The position numbers and the translations under genes are program-made. This document shows positions 43,698-51,676 of a DNA stretch of 64,000 nucleotides, in pieces. Source of the DNA: an uncultured Slackia sp. (GTDB lineage: Bacteria > Actinomycetota > Coriobacteriia > Coriobacteriales > Eggerthellaceae); NCBI RefSeq assembly GCF_959608125.1, contig NZ_CAUHPG010000005.1, forward strand, positions 27,922 to 91,921. The letters are read 5' to 3'. Numbering within the stretch: the stretch's first letter is position 1; each line of letters starts with the position of its first letter. Below the pieces are notes generated by a model. The model was given only the letters and a program-made list of their open reading frames with translations. It had not been told where the DNA came from and ran no database searches.

Positions 43698-44471
43698 ATG
43701 CGACGCCCCGCGTACACCAACGACATCTCGAAGAAAAACGGATTCGGCCGAACGTTGCGCAATCTCGTGAAATGGCTCCTCGTCCTACTGCTTGCATTCC
43801 TCGTGGGGACCTGCGCGTATTTCGGCATACGGGGCTATATGCTCTATAAACAGGCCTCCGAACGCGAGAGCGTCGCGCAGATGGCCGAGAGCATTCGCGC
43901 AAACAGCGCTTACATCGACCTCGAACGGCTTCCGCAAGTCTACCTCGATGCCGTCGTATCGGTCGAGGACCACCGTTTTTACCAGCATCCCGGATTCAAC
44001 GTCTTCGCCACTGCCCGTGCTTTGCTCAACGACATACGTGCAGGCTCGATCGTCGAAGGCGGCTCGACAATCACCCAGCAGCTCGCCAAAAACGAATTCT
44101 TCACGCAAGAGCAAGTCATCGAACGCAAAGTAGCCGAGGTGTTCATGGCCTTCGATATCGAACGACAGCTCGACAAGGAAACGATCCTGGAACTCTACGT
44201 CAATTCGATCTATTTCGGCAACGGATATTACGGCATAGCGAGCGCCTGCGCGGGATACCTCGGCAAGGCCCCGGCCGATATGACCGCATGGGAAAGCGTG
44301 CTTTTGGCCGGCGTGCCCAACGCGCCGAGCGCCTACGCGCCCACGCAGAACTTCGACCTGGCCTGCCAGCGGCAGCACCAGGTTCTCGCGCGCATGGTGA
44401 AATACGGAACCCTCACGCAAAACGAAGCCGACGCGATCGCAGGGCAGACGCCCGCATCCCTTCTCCGATAG
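43698..44471 (+). CDS. Monofunctional peptidoglycan glycosyltransferase (GT51)
   Basis: Polymerises lipid II into glycan strands at the outer membrane face. The 257-aa protein starts after a strong GGAAGGAGGAG site. A single N-terminal membrane helix (about 24-44) is followed by the GT51 domain: motif 1 SVEDHRFYQHPGFN with catalytic Glu90, motif 2 GGSTITQQLAKNEF, motif 3 ERKVAEVFMAFDIERQL, motif 4 ILELYVNSIYFGNGYYG, motif 5 LLAGVPNAPSAYAP. There is no transpeptidase domain, so it is MtgA-like rather than a class A PBP. Confidence 0.93.
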   Translation: MRRPAYTNDISKKNGFGRTLRNLVKWLLVLLLAFLVGTCAYFGIRGYMLYKQASERESVAQMAESIRANSAYIDLERLPQVYLDAVVSVEDHRFYQHPGFNVFATARALLNDIRAGSIVEGGSTITQQLAKNEFFTQEQVIERKVAEVFMAFDIERQLDKETILELYVNSIYFGNGYYGIASACAGYLGKAPADMTAWESVLLAGVPNAPSAYAPTQNFDLACQRQHQVLARMVKYGTLTQNEADAIAGQTPASLLR

Positions 44472-44623
44472 AATTGGAAAATGCCCAGGAACAGGCCGTA
44501 TGAAGAGAATCGAGATGCAGATTCAAACGATTCGGTGCCAGCCTGTCGCAACGCCTCGTTGCGAGCGTACCATGGGGCGAAGCACGGCGCCCGCGCGACG
44601 CCGACGGAAGGGAGGCCCGTCAT

Positions 44624-46006
44624 ATGAACACCGAGAAAACCATCGAGAGCGCTGTCGCGAGGATGCACGCCTATTTCGCGACAGGAGCGACCATCGATAT
44701 CGACGAGCGCGTCGACGCGCTTGCTCGCCTTCGCAGGACGATCAAAAACGCCGAGCCGCGCATCATCGAGGCGCTCGCCGCCGACCTAGGTAAGCCGTCG
44801 CAGGAAAGCTACATGACCGAAATAGGGCTCACGCTGTCCGAGCTTCGCCACCAACTGGGGCATCTACGCAGCTGGGCCGAACCGAAGCGCGTACGCACCG
44901 ACGTCGCGAACTTCCCCGCGACGAGCTTCACCGTGGCCGAGCCCTACGGCGTCGTCTTGATCATGTCGCCGTGGAACTATCCTTTCATGCTCGCTATGGA
45001 ACCGCTGATCGGCGCCATAGCGGCGGGCAACTGCTGCCTCGTCAAACCGAGCGCCTATGCCCCCGCCACCAGCCAGGTCGTGGCCGATATCGTAGCCGAG
45101 GCGTTCGACCCCGCCCACGCCTGCGTCGTCCAGGGCGGACGGGTCGAAAACACCGCCTTGCTCGAACAACGCTTCGACTACATCTTCTTCACCGGCAGCA
45201 CGACGGTCGGCAAGCTCGTCATGCAGAAGGCGGCCACGCACTTGACGCCTGTCTCGCTCGAACTCGGCGGCAAAAGCCCTTGCATCGTAGCGGCCGATGC
45301 CGACATAGAGCTCGCGGCCAAGCGCATCGTCTTCGGCAAGTACCTCAACTGCGGCCAAACTTGCGTCGCGCCCGACTACGTGCTCGTCGACGAACACGTG
45401 CACGACCGCTTCGTCGACGCCGTGAAACGCTGCATCGTCGCCATGTTCGGCGAACACCCGCTCGACGAACCGTCGTACGGACGCATCGTGAACCGCAAGC
45501 ATTTCGGCAGGTTGCTCGGCCTCATCGAACCCGCGAAAACCGCACTCGGAGGCGGCTTCGACGCCGACGCCCTGCGCATCGAGCCCACGGTCATGACGAA
45601 CGTTACGCTCGGCGACGCCGTGATGCAGGAGGAAATCTTCGGACCCATCCTGCCGATCATCGCGCTCGAGCACATCGACGAGGCCGAACCGATCGTCAAA
45701 TCGATGCCCAAGCCGCTCGCGCTGTACCTGTTCACTCGCGACGCAGAGCTTCAAGAACGCTTCGTCCGCCACGTCCCCTTCGGCGGCGGCTGCATTAACG
45801 ACACCGTGATGCACCTGGCCACCTCGCACATGGGATTCGGAGGCGTAGGCGCCAGCGGCATGGGAAGCTATCACGGCAAGAAAAGCTTCGACACTTTCAG
45901 CCACGAGAAGAGCATCCTGAAAAAGGGCGCCTGGTTCGACGCGCCGCTGCGCTACCGTCCTTACTCGAAAGCGAAAGAAGCCGTCATCCGCGCGCTTCTG
46001 CGCTAG
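44624..46006 (+). CDS. Aldehyde dehydrogenase family protein
   Basis: NAD(P)-dependent aldehyde dehydrogenase, 460 aa, resembling the class 3 / coniferyl-aldehyde group because of its short length and lack of an N-terminal extension. Visible are SPWNYPFMLAMEPLIGAIAA, FTGSTTVGKLVM, the catalytic-Glu motif SLELGGKSPCIV, the catalytic-Cys motif NCGQTCVAPDY near residue 247, and EEIFGPILPI. The hydrophobic C-terminus may favour membrane contact. The natural substrate is unknown. Closed by a strong terminator. Confidence 0.92.
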   Translation: MNTEKTIESAVARMHAYFATGATIDIDERVDALARLRRTIKNAEPRIIEALAADLGKPSQESYMTEIGLTLSELRHQLGHLRSWAEPKRVRTDVANFPATSFTVAEPYGVVLIMSPWNYPFMLAMEPLIGAIAAGNCCLVKPSAYAPATSQVVADIVAEAFDPAHACVVQGGRVENTALLEQRFDYIFFTGSTTVGKLVMQKAATHLTPVSLELGGKSPCIVAADADIELAAKRIVFGKYLNCGQTCVAPDYVLVDEHVHDRFVDAVKRCIVAMFGEHPLDEPSYGRIVNRKHFGRLLGLIEPAKTALGGGFDADALRIEPTVMTNVTLGDAVMQEEIFGPILPIIALEHIDEAEPIVKSMPKPLALYLFTRDAELQERFVRHVPFGGGCINDTVMHLATSHMGFGGVGASGMGSYHGKKSFDTFSHEKSILKKGAWFDAPLRYRPYSKAKEAVIRALLR

Positions 46007-46037
46007 CAGCCGCGGCACGCCTATCGAACGGGTTCCG

Positions 46038-46080
46038 ACACGTAAACGGCCCCTCTGTAAAGGGGCCGTTTACGTGTTAT
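46038..46080. terminator. Bidirectional terminator
   Basis: Perfect 16-bp stem (46038-46053 / 46060-46075) with a 6-nt loop between the convergent aldehyde dehydrogenase and thioesterase genes. TTATT follows on plus. Confidence 0.85.
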
Positions 46081-46514
46081 TCGCCCGCTTCGAGCGCAGC
46101 TGTATAGGCCGCATACAGCTCAGGCATCGCACGCTTCTGGCTCACCGGCCGAAACGTCGCGGAATCCACCAGGCAATGCGAGGTAAAGCCCGTGCAGCAC
46201 GGCTTGTCAACGCCGATTTCCTGCCCTTCTTTGTACACCTCGTAGGTATATTCGGTCTTCGCCTGTGTAAGCTTCGATACACTTGTGCGCACGATAGCCG
46301 TATCGCCGTAGGTCAGCGGCGTGCCGTATCGCAGCTGCACATCGACGACCGGGGACATGTATCCCGCCTTCTCCATATCGACATAAGGAAAACCGAGCTT
46401 GTCGAGGAATTCCGCACGAGCGATTTCGAACCACACCAGATAATTGGCGTGATAAACGATGCCCATGCGATCGGTCTCCGCATACCTGACTTTGATCCTG
46501 CTTTCGGAAATCAT
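46077..46514 (-). CDS. Acyl-CoA thioesterase, YbgC/4-hydroxybenzoyl-CoA family
   Basis: A 145-aa hotdog-fold thioesterase. Catalytic Asp15 sits in YAETDRMGIVYHANYLVWFE, the family signature. KAGYMSPVVDVQLRYGTPL and KTEYTYEVYKEGQEIG follow. It hydrolyses acyl-CoA or acyl-ACP thioesters; the chain specificity is unknown. It is 93 bp downstream of metA on the same strand, and may be co-transcribed. Confidence 0.9.
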   Translation of the reverse strand: MISESRIKVRYAETDRMGIVYHANYLVWFEIARAEFLDKLGFPYVDMEKAGYMSPVVDVQLRYGTPLTYGDTAIVRTSVSKLTQAKTEYTYEVYKEGQEIGVDKPCCTGFTSHCLVDSATFRPVSQKRAMPELYAAYTAALEAGE

Positions 46515-46607
46515 GCGATCGCTCCCTACCCATCGCTTGAAACCCGCCGTTCTTCCGAAGAAAAACGGCGGTCATGCCTCCAACGCCGCCATCGACCCGA
46601 CTTCGGC

Positions 46608-47522
46608 CTACAAGGCCTCCAGATCGTACGGCGTAGTCTGGTAGACATAGTAGTTCAGCCAATTGGTGTAAATCAGCTGGCCTTCGGCGCGCCACGAGAC
46701 GATAGGAGCCTTAGAGGGGTCGTCGCCAGGGTAATAGTGGACGGGAACCTTGATGTCGAGGCCGCGCTCCACGTCGCGATCGTATTCGAGCTTGAGCGTA
46801 TCTCCGTCATATTCGGGATGACCGAACACGAAGAAATGCTTGGAGTCGATGCTCTTCGCGATAGAAACCCCGCATTCATCGGAATACGCGATCACTTCGA
46901 GCTTCTGATTGGCCACGATATCCTCGTAGCGCGTCTCGGAGTGACGGGAATGGGGCATCATCGATACGTCGTTGAAGCCGCGCACCAAAGGCGACGACGG
47001 CTTGATCAGGCGATTTTCGAAAACGCCGAAGCATTTCTCGTCCAGATTATGCTTCGGCACGCCGTAGTGATGATACAAAGCCGCCTGCGCGCCCCAGCAT
47101 ACATGGAAGACGCTGTGCACGTTGGTCAGGCTCCAGTCCATGATTTCGACCAGCTCGGGCCAGTAGTCGACCGACTCGAAATCGAGCGTCTCGACCGGCG
47201 CGCCCGTGATGATCATGCCGTCGTAACGATAGTCGCGGACCTCGTCGAACGTTCGATAGAACGTCTCGAGGTGATCGGCCGAGACGTTTTTCGACTGATG
47301 GCTCGCAATGCGCAGCAGCTCGACCTCGATCTGCAGCGGAGTGTTTGACAGCTTGCGCATAATCTGGGTCTCGGTAACGATCTTGGTGGGCATCAGATTG
47401 AGCAGAAGCACACGCAACGGACGAATGTCCTGATGCATGGCACGATGCTCGGTCATGACAAAGATATTCTCGCCCTCCAGGATGGACGTGGCGGGCAATG
47501 CGTCGGGAATTCGAATAGGCAT
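46608..47522 (-). CDS. metA: Homoserine O-acetyltransferase, MetA family
   Basis: Acylates homoserine for methionine synthesis. The start MPIRIPDALPAT is supported by AGAAGGAG; the 304-aa length is typical. Catalytic Cys142 is in VFHVCWGAQAAL and the catalytic His/Glu are in FFVFGHPEYDGD. Residue 111 in TGAPVETLDF is Glu, which in this family specifies acetyl-CoA rather than succinyl-CoA (Gly there in E. coli). That fits the divergent partner metY, which uses O-acetylhomoserine. Its leader contains a nested hairpin. Confidence 0.94.
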   Translation of the reverse strand: MPIRIPDALPATSILEGENIFVMTEHRAMHQDIRPLRVLLLNLMPTKIVTETQIMRKLSNTPLQIEVELLRIASHQSKNVSADHLETFYRTFDEVRDYRYDGMIITGAPVETLDFESVDYWPELVEIMDWSLTNVHSVFHVCWGAQAALYHHYGVPKHNLDEKCFGVFENRLIKPSSPLVRGFNDVSMMPHSRHSETRYEDIVANQKLEVIAYSDECGVSIAKSIDSKHFFVFGHPEYDGDTLKLEYDRDVERGLDIKVPVHYYPGDDPSKAPIVSWRAEGQLIYTNWLNYYVYQTTPYDLEAL

Positions 47523-47704
47523 GAAAGGCTCCTTCTGCCGTCGCCGCGCAGATGCCCTTTCATCTGAGCGACGAAAATTCAACGCGTGCCATTGTATCAA
47601 TTCGCCAATGAAGACGGCGAAAGACGAATGGAGGACCTGCTGCATTTGCGTTAAATCGACAAGACGGCAAAGGAGAGCGCGCGCCCGAAACGTATAATGG
47701 CAAC

Positions 47705-47789
47705 GCTATCCCTCGCATGCCCGTCGACTCGGGGCAACAGGCCGCGACGTTGCCGCATACGGCATGCCGAATTAAGTGAAGGAGCACTC
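47705..47789 (+). promoter_or_regulatory. Structured 5' leader of metY
   Basis: A TATAAT -10 (47693-47698, no clear -35) would start transcription near 47705. The leader folds into an outer stem GCATGCC/GGCATGC (47715-47721 / 47761-47767) enclosing an inner stem GGCAAC/GTTGCC (47733-47738 / 47749-47754). It ends just before GAAGGAGC, the ribosome site. No known SAM or SAH riboswitch consensus was recognised. Confidence 0.5.
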
Positions 47790-49070
47790 ATGACCGAACG
47801 CATCGGCACCACCTGCGTACAGGGCGGGTACCGCCCGGGCGACGCCCAGCCGCGCCAGATCCCCATCTACCAGTCCACCACGTGGAAATACGACACCTCC
47901 GAACATATGGGCAAGCTCTTCGACCTCGAAGAGTCCGGCTACTTCTACACCCGCTTGCAGAATCCGACCAACGACTACGTCGCTGCGAAGATCTGCGAAC
48001 TCGAAGGCGGCACGGCGGCCATGCTCACCAGCTCGGGCCAGGCGGCCAATTTCTATGCGATGTTCAATATCGCAGGTTGCGGCGACCATATCGTGGCAAG
48101 CTCCGCCATCTACGGCGGCACCTATAACCTGCTCGCCGTCACGATGAAGCGCATGGGCATCGAAAGCACCTTCGTCTCGCCCGACTGCACCCCCGAAGAG
48201 CTCGACGCCGCTTTCCGTCCGAACACCAAGGCCGTGTTCGGCGAAACCATCGCCAATCCGGCGCTCGCCGTGCTCGATATCGAGAAGTTCGCGGCGGCCG
48301 CGCATGCCCGCGGCGTGCCGCTGATCGTCGACAACACCTTCCCCACGCCCGTGAACTGCAGGCCCTTCGAGTGGGGCGCCGACATCGTGACCCACTCCAC
48401 CACCAAGTACATGGACGGCCACGGCGCAGGCGTCGGCGGATGCATCGTCGACTCGGGCAAGTTCGACTGGATGGCCCACGCCGACAAATTCCCCGGCCTC
48501 ACCACGCCCGACGAGAGCTATCACGGCGTCACCTACGCCGAGCGCTTCGGCAACGAGGGCGCCTTCATCACCAAGGCGACCGCCCAGCTCATGCGCGACT
48601 TCGGCAGCATTCAGAGCCCGCAGAACGCGTTCCTGCTCAACATGGGTCTCGAGAGCCTGCATGTCCGTATGGCGCAGCATTGCAAAAACGGCCAGGCCGT
48701 TGCCGAATTCCTGCATGAGCATCCGAAAGTCGCCTGGGTCCGCTTCCCCGGCCTCGAAGACGACGCATACCACGCTCTCGCCCAGAAATACCTGCCCGAG
48801 GGAGGATGCGGCGTCGTCAGCTTCGGCGTCGCGGGCGGCCGTCCTGCGGCCGAGAAGTTCATGGCGGCCCTGAAGCTCGCTCAGATCGCCACGCATGTGG
48901 CGGATGCGCGCACCTGCTGTCTGCACCCCGCAAGCTCCACGCATCGTCAGATGAACGACGACGAGCTCGCAGCCGCCGGCATCAGCGCCGACCTCGTGCG
49001 CATGAGCTGCGGCATCGAGTCCACCGAGGACCTGATCGCCGACATCGCCCAGGCGCTCGAAACCGTCTAG
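47790..49070 (+). CDS. metY: O-acetylhomoserine sulfhydrylase (MetY)
   Basis: PLP enzyme joining O-acetylhomoserine with sulfide to give homocysteine (or O-acetylserine to cysteine). The 426-aa protein has YTRLQNPTNDYVAAKICELE, the PLP-contact segment TSSGQAANFYAMF, PLIVDNTFPTPVNCRPFEWG and the Schiff-base Lys in THSTTKYMDGHG near residue 206. The C-terminus has the family SCGIESTEDLI. GAAGGAGC site. Divergent from metA: together they form a direct-sulfhydrylation methionine route. Confidence 0.95.
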   Translation: MTERIGTTCVQGGYRPGDAQPRQIPIYQSTTWKYDTSEHMGKLFDLEESGYFYTRLQNPTNDYVAAKICELEGGTAAMLTSSGQAANFYAMFNIAGCGDHIVASSAIYGGTYNLLAVTMKRMGIESTFVSPDCTPEELDAAFRPNTKAVFGETIANPALAVLDIEKFAAAAHARGVPLIVDNTFPTPVNCRPFEWGADIVTHSTTKYMDGHGAGVGGCIVDSGKFDWMAHADKFPGLTTPDESYHGVTYAERFGNEGAFITKATAQLMRDFGSIQSPQNAFLLNMGLESLHVRMAQHCKNGQAVAEFLHEHPKVAWVRFPGLEDDAYHALAQKYLPEGGCGVVSFGVAGGRPAAEKFMAALKLAQIATHVADARTCCLHPASSTHRQMNDDELAAAGISADLVRMSCGIESTEDLIADIAQALETV

Positions 49071-49113
49071 GCGCTCTTACGGCGCGGCGGAACATGCCGT
49101 CGACACGCATTGC

Positions 49114-49145
49114 AAGGCCTGCGCACCCGTGCGCAGGCCTTTTTC
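49114..49145 (+). terminator. Terminator of metY
   Basis: Twelve-base-pair GC-rich stem AGGCCTGCGCAC/GTGCGCAGGCCT followed by TTTT on the plus strand, about 45 bp after the metY stop. Confidence 0.9.
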
Positions 49146-49220
49146 ATGCGGCACGCAAAAGAAGGCATCCGTTTCCCACCCGTCACCGAGCGCGACCGGC
49201 ATGCCGGTACAATGCCCGTC

Positions 49221-49793
49221 ATGCTTGAACAACTTACTTCCATAGATATTTCCGTGCTGCACGGCATACAGAATGCGCTTCAATCCCCTGCGCTCGATGC
49301 CGTCATGCCGTTCGTCACTTCGCTGGGCAACCTCGCCTTCATCTGGTTCGTCATCGCCGCTTTGCTTCTCAGCAAGAAGGAGTACCGATTCTACGGCGCG
49401 GTGGTCATCACCGCCATCGCGGCAGCGTGCCTGATCGGCGAAATCGGAATCAAGAACATCGTCGAAAGGCCGCGGCCGTTCCTTGTCGACCCCACGCTGG
49501 CCACGCAGCTCATTGAGCTGCCCCACACGTTCTCGTTTCCTTCGGGGCACACGGGAAGCTCGTTCGCCGCAGCCACGGCCTTGTGCTTCCTTCCCATGGC
49601 GCATCCCTGGTTCAAGGCCATCCCCTTGCTCGGAGCGGCGTCCATCGCCTTCTCGCGCCTTTACCTCTGCGTCCACTACCCAAGCGACGTCCTCGGCGGC
49701 ATCATCGTCGGCGTCACAAGCGGCCTTATCGGCATGCTGGTCGTGAAATACCTCGTACGCCGCAAGAAAGAACGCGCCGCAGCCACGGCATAA
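49221..49793 (+). CDS. PAP2-family membrane phosphatase
   Basis: A 190-aa integral membrane phosphatase of the PAP2 superfamily (undecaprenyl-pyrophosphate or lipid phosphatase). Motifs: KNIVERPRP (C1), FPSGHTGSSFA (C2) and SRLYLCVHYPSDVLGG (C3), with about five helices. The start MLEQLTSIDIS was chosen, although the ATG three codons earlier (49212) is possible. No Shine-Dalgarno precedes either. A TACAAT -10 at 49208-49213 would place the transcription start at or within a base of this ATG, so translation may be leaderless. Confidence 0.88.
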   Translation: MLEQLTSIDISVLHGIQNALQSPALDAVMPFVTSLGNLAFIWFVIAALLLSKKEYRFYGAVVITAIAAACLIGEIGIKNIVERPRPFLVDPTLATQLIELPHTFSFPSGHTGSSFAAATALCFLPMAHPWFKAIPLLGAASIAFSRLYLCVHYPSDVLGGIIVGVTSGLIGMLVVKYLVRRKKERAAATA

Positions 49794-49810
49794 CGCCTCT
49801 TCGATACGCA

Positions 49811-49842
49811 AAAGGGCCGATTCCCCAGGGAATCGGCCCTTT
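49811..49842. terminator. Bidirectional terminator
   Basis: Fourteen-base-pair stem AAAGGGCCGATTCC/GGAATCGGCCCTTT with a 4-nt loop between convergent PAP2 and murB genes, with a T-rich tract on plus. Confidence 0.85.
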
Positions 49843-49868
49843 CTTCTTTTGCCTCGCTTCGTGCTTCG

Positions 49869-50810
49869 CTAGCTCCAGATGCGTACTTCGGGCTCCAACA
49901 TGACGCCGAAGCGCTCTTTCACGCGGTTCTGCACATCCTCGATAAGCTGCATGACGTCGGCAGCCGTGGCGCCACCCGCGTTGACGACGAAGCCCGTATG
50001 TTTCTCGGACACCTGCGCGCCGCCGACGCGATAGCCGCGCAGCTCGGAATCCTGGATAAGCTTGCCGGCGAAATACCCCTCGGGACGCTTGAACGTGCTG
50101 CCCGCGCTCGGCATGTCGAGCGGCTGCTTCTCTTCGCGGCGGGCCTTCAGCTCGTCCATGCGCGCCGCGATTTCAGCGGGGTCGTCGGGCGTCAATTCGA
50201 GAATCGCCTCGACGACGATATAACCCGCCGCATCCATCATGCTGTGACGGTACGACCAATCAGCCTCGTCGCGCGAAACCTTCACGACCTCGCCTTCGGG
50301 CGTGACGCACGTCAGCTCGACCGCGACGTCTTTGAACTCGCCGCCGTACGCTCCCGCGTTCATGATGGCAGCGCCGCCGATCGTGCCGGGAATGCCGCTT
50401 GCGAATTCGAATCCCGCAAGTCCTGCATCCAGCGCCGCACCGGCGACCGCCGCATTGGTCGCGCCCGCAAGCGCGCGCACGCTCGTGCCGTCGACGACGA
50501 TGTCGGACAGGTTGTCGAGCACCTGGACCACCACGCACCTCAGGCCGTCATCGGACACGAGCAGGTCGCTTCCGTTGCCGACGATCCGATACGCCGTGTT
50601 CTCCTTGCGGCACAGCGCCACGACGCTCACGAGCTCGTCGACCGTATGCGGCATCACGTACACGTCCGCAGGACCTCCGATACGAAACGTCGTATGCTTG
50701 CTCATCGGTTCGTTTTCAAGCACGGCCTCCGCGCCGACCGCCTCGATCAACGCATCGACCAAGCCGCCCGCACGCGTTGCCGCCGCGTCGCCGAGATTAG
50801 TCATATCCAT
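49869..50810 (-). CDS. murB: UDP-N-acetylenolpyruvoylglucosamine reductase
   Basis: FAD/NADPH enzyme making UDP-MurNAc for peptidoglycan. Start placed at MDMTNLGDAAATR (313 aa) with AAAGGCGAG upstream; a 65-codon longer frame is arginine-rich and unsupported. Motifs are TTFRIGGPADVYVMP, IVGNGSDLLVSDDG, SGIPGTIGGAAIMNAGAYGG, SYRHSMM, PSAGSTFKRP (catalytic Ser) and SEKHTGFVVN. Family and length fit well. Confidence 0.95.
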   Translation of the reverse strand: MDMTNLGDAAATRAGGLVDALIEAVGAEAVLENEPMSKHTTFRIGGPADVYVMPHTVDELVSVVALCRKENTAYRIVGNGSDLLVSDDGLRCVVVQVLDNLSDIVVDGTSVRALAGATNAAVAGAALDAGLAGFEFASGIPGTIGGAAIMNAGAYGGEFKDVAVELTCVTPEGEVVKVSRDEADWSYRHSMMDAAGYIVVEAILELTPDDPAEIAARMDELKARREEKQPLDMPSAGSTFKRPEGYFAGKLIQDSELRGYRVGGAQVSEKHTGFVVNAGGATAADVMQLIEDVQNRVKERFGVMLEPEVRIWS

Positions 50811-50887
50811 CGTCACTCGCCTTTCGTCATGTGTCATCGACGCCTGCGCCTGTGCATCGTTGCCGCAAGGCGCCGCGCTCGGGAATT

Positions 50888-51250
50888 CTAGGAATGCAGG
50901 CGCTCGGCCCAGGCCTCCTCTTTGAAGCCGACCAGCACGAAATCGTCGCCTACGACGATCGGGCGCTTCACGAGCATGCCGTCGGAAGAAAGCAACTCGT
51001 AGCACTCCTCATCGGTCGCGCCCGCATCGAGCACTGCTTTCAAGCCGAGCTCGCGGTATTTGATGCCGCTCGTATTGAAAAAACGGCGAATCGGAAGGCC
51101 GCTGCGGGCATGCCAGGAAGCAAGCTCTTCGGCCGTCGGCGCCTCTTCGACGATATGGCGGTCCGCATACGCGACCCCATGCTCGTCAAGCCACTTCTTG
51201 GCCTTCTTGCACGTCGTGCACTTCGGATATTCGACGAACAGAACGCTCAT
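50888..51250 (-). CDS. ArsC/Spx-family thioredoxin-fold protein
   Basis: A 120-aa protein of the arsenate-reductase-like (ArsC/YffB/Spx) family. The start MSVLFVEYPKC is used; the longer frame is arginine-rich and runs across the next gene. C11-x2-C14 (CTTCKKAKKWL) is followed by RRFFNTSGIKYRELGLK and DGMLVKRPIVVGDD, including the cis-Pro loop. It could be a thiol reductase or a redox regulator; no arsenic genes are nearby, so arsenate reduction is not claimed. AAAGAGAT site. Confidence 0.88.
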   Translation of the reverse strand: MSVLFVEYPKCTTCKKAKKWLDEHGVAYADRHIVEEAPTAEELASWHARSGLPIRRFFNTSGIKYRELGLKAVLDAGATDEECYELLSSDGMLVKRPIVVGDDFVLVGFKEEAWAERLHS

Positions 51251-51297
51251 GCTATCTCTCTTTCTCTCTATCGACCGCGAATCGCAACGGCGGCGCA

Positions 51298-51657
51298 TCA
51301 CGACGCCGTGCGTCCGCCGCGCATCAGCGCGAAACCCATCGCGGCGGCGACGTAGCCGACCGCGGCATACCCTACGGCATACAACCACACATCTCCAAGC
51401 GATACGCCCATAGAGAAGCAAAACAAAGGCAAAAACAGACCGGCGAAAACGCCCGGCACCCACCACAACGTGCGCAACGCCCGTGCGCTCACGATACCGA
51501 AGGCTATCGAAAGCGCAGGATACAGCACGCATAGCAGCAGGATGGATACGATCATCCCCGCATCGCTCGGAACGAAATCCGCCGCGAAGGCGGGAACGGC
51601 CCCGTAGGCGACGCCTGCCGCGGCGAGCATTCCGACGACCGTGCGGCTCGCGCGCAT
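51298..51657 (-). CDS. Small integral membrane protein, unknown function
   Basis: A 119-aa protein with four hydrophobic segments (about 6-25, 35-57, 67-85, 90-112). The first could be a signal peptide ending at AFA-AD. GAGAGGGG precedes the ATG. No family was recognised. It lies 19 bp after the COG2509 flavoprotein gene and may be in the same operon. Confidence 0.65.
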   Translation of the reverse strand: MRASRTVVGMLAAAGVAYGAVPAFAADFVPSDAGMIVSILLLCVLYPALSIAFGIVSARALRTLWWVPGVFAGLFLPLFCFSMGVSLGDVWLYAVGYAAVGYVAAAMGFALMRGGRTAS

Positions 51658-51676
51658 AGCAGCCCCTCTCTCTGCG

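Noticed and set aside
47590..47790. Known SAM riboswitch between metA and metY
   Set aside because: Conserved SAM-I, SAM-II and SAM-IV core sequences were not found; only unclassified stems are visible.
50888..51250. Arsenate reductase assignment
   Set aside because: Family includes Spx/YffB proteins and no ars genes are nearby, so only the fold family is reported.
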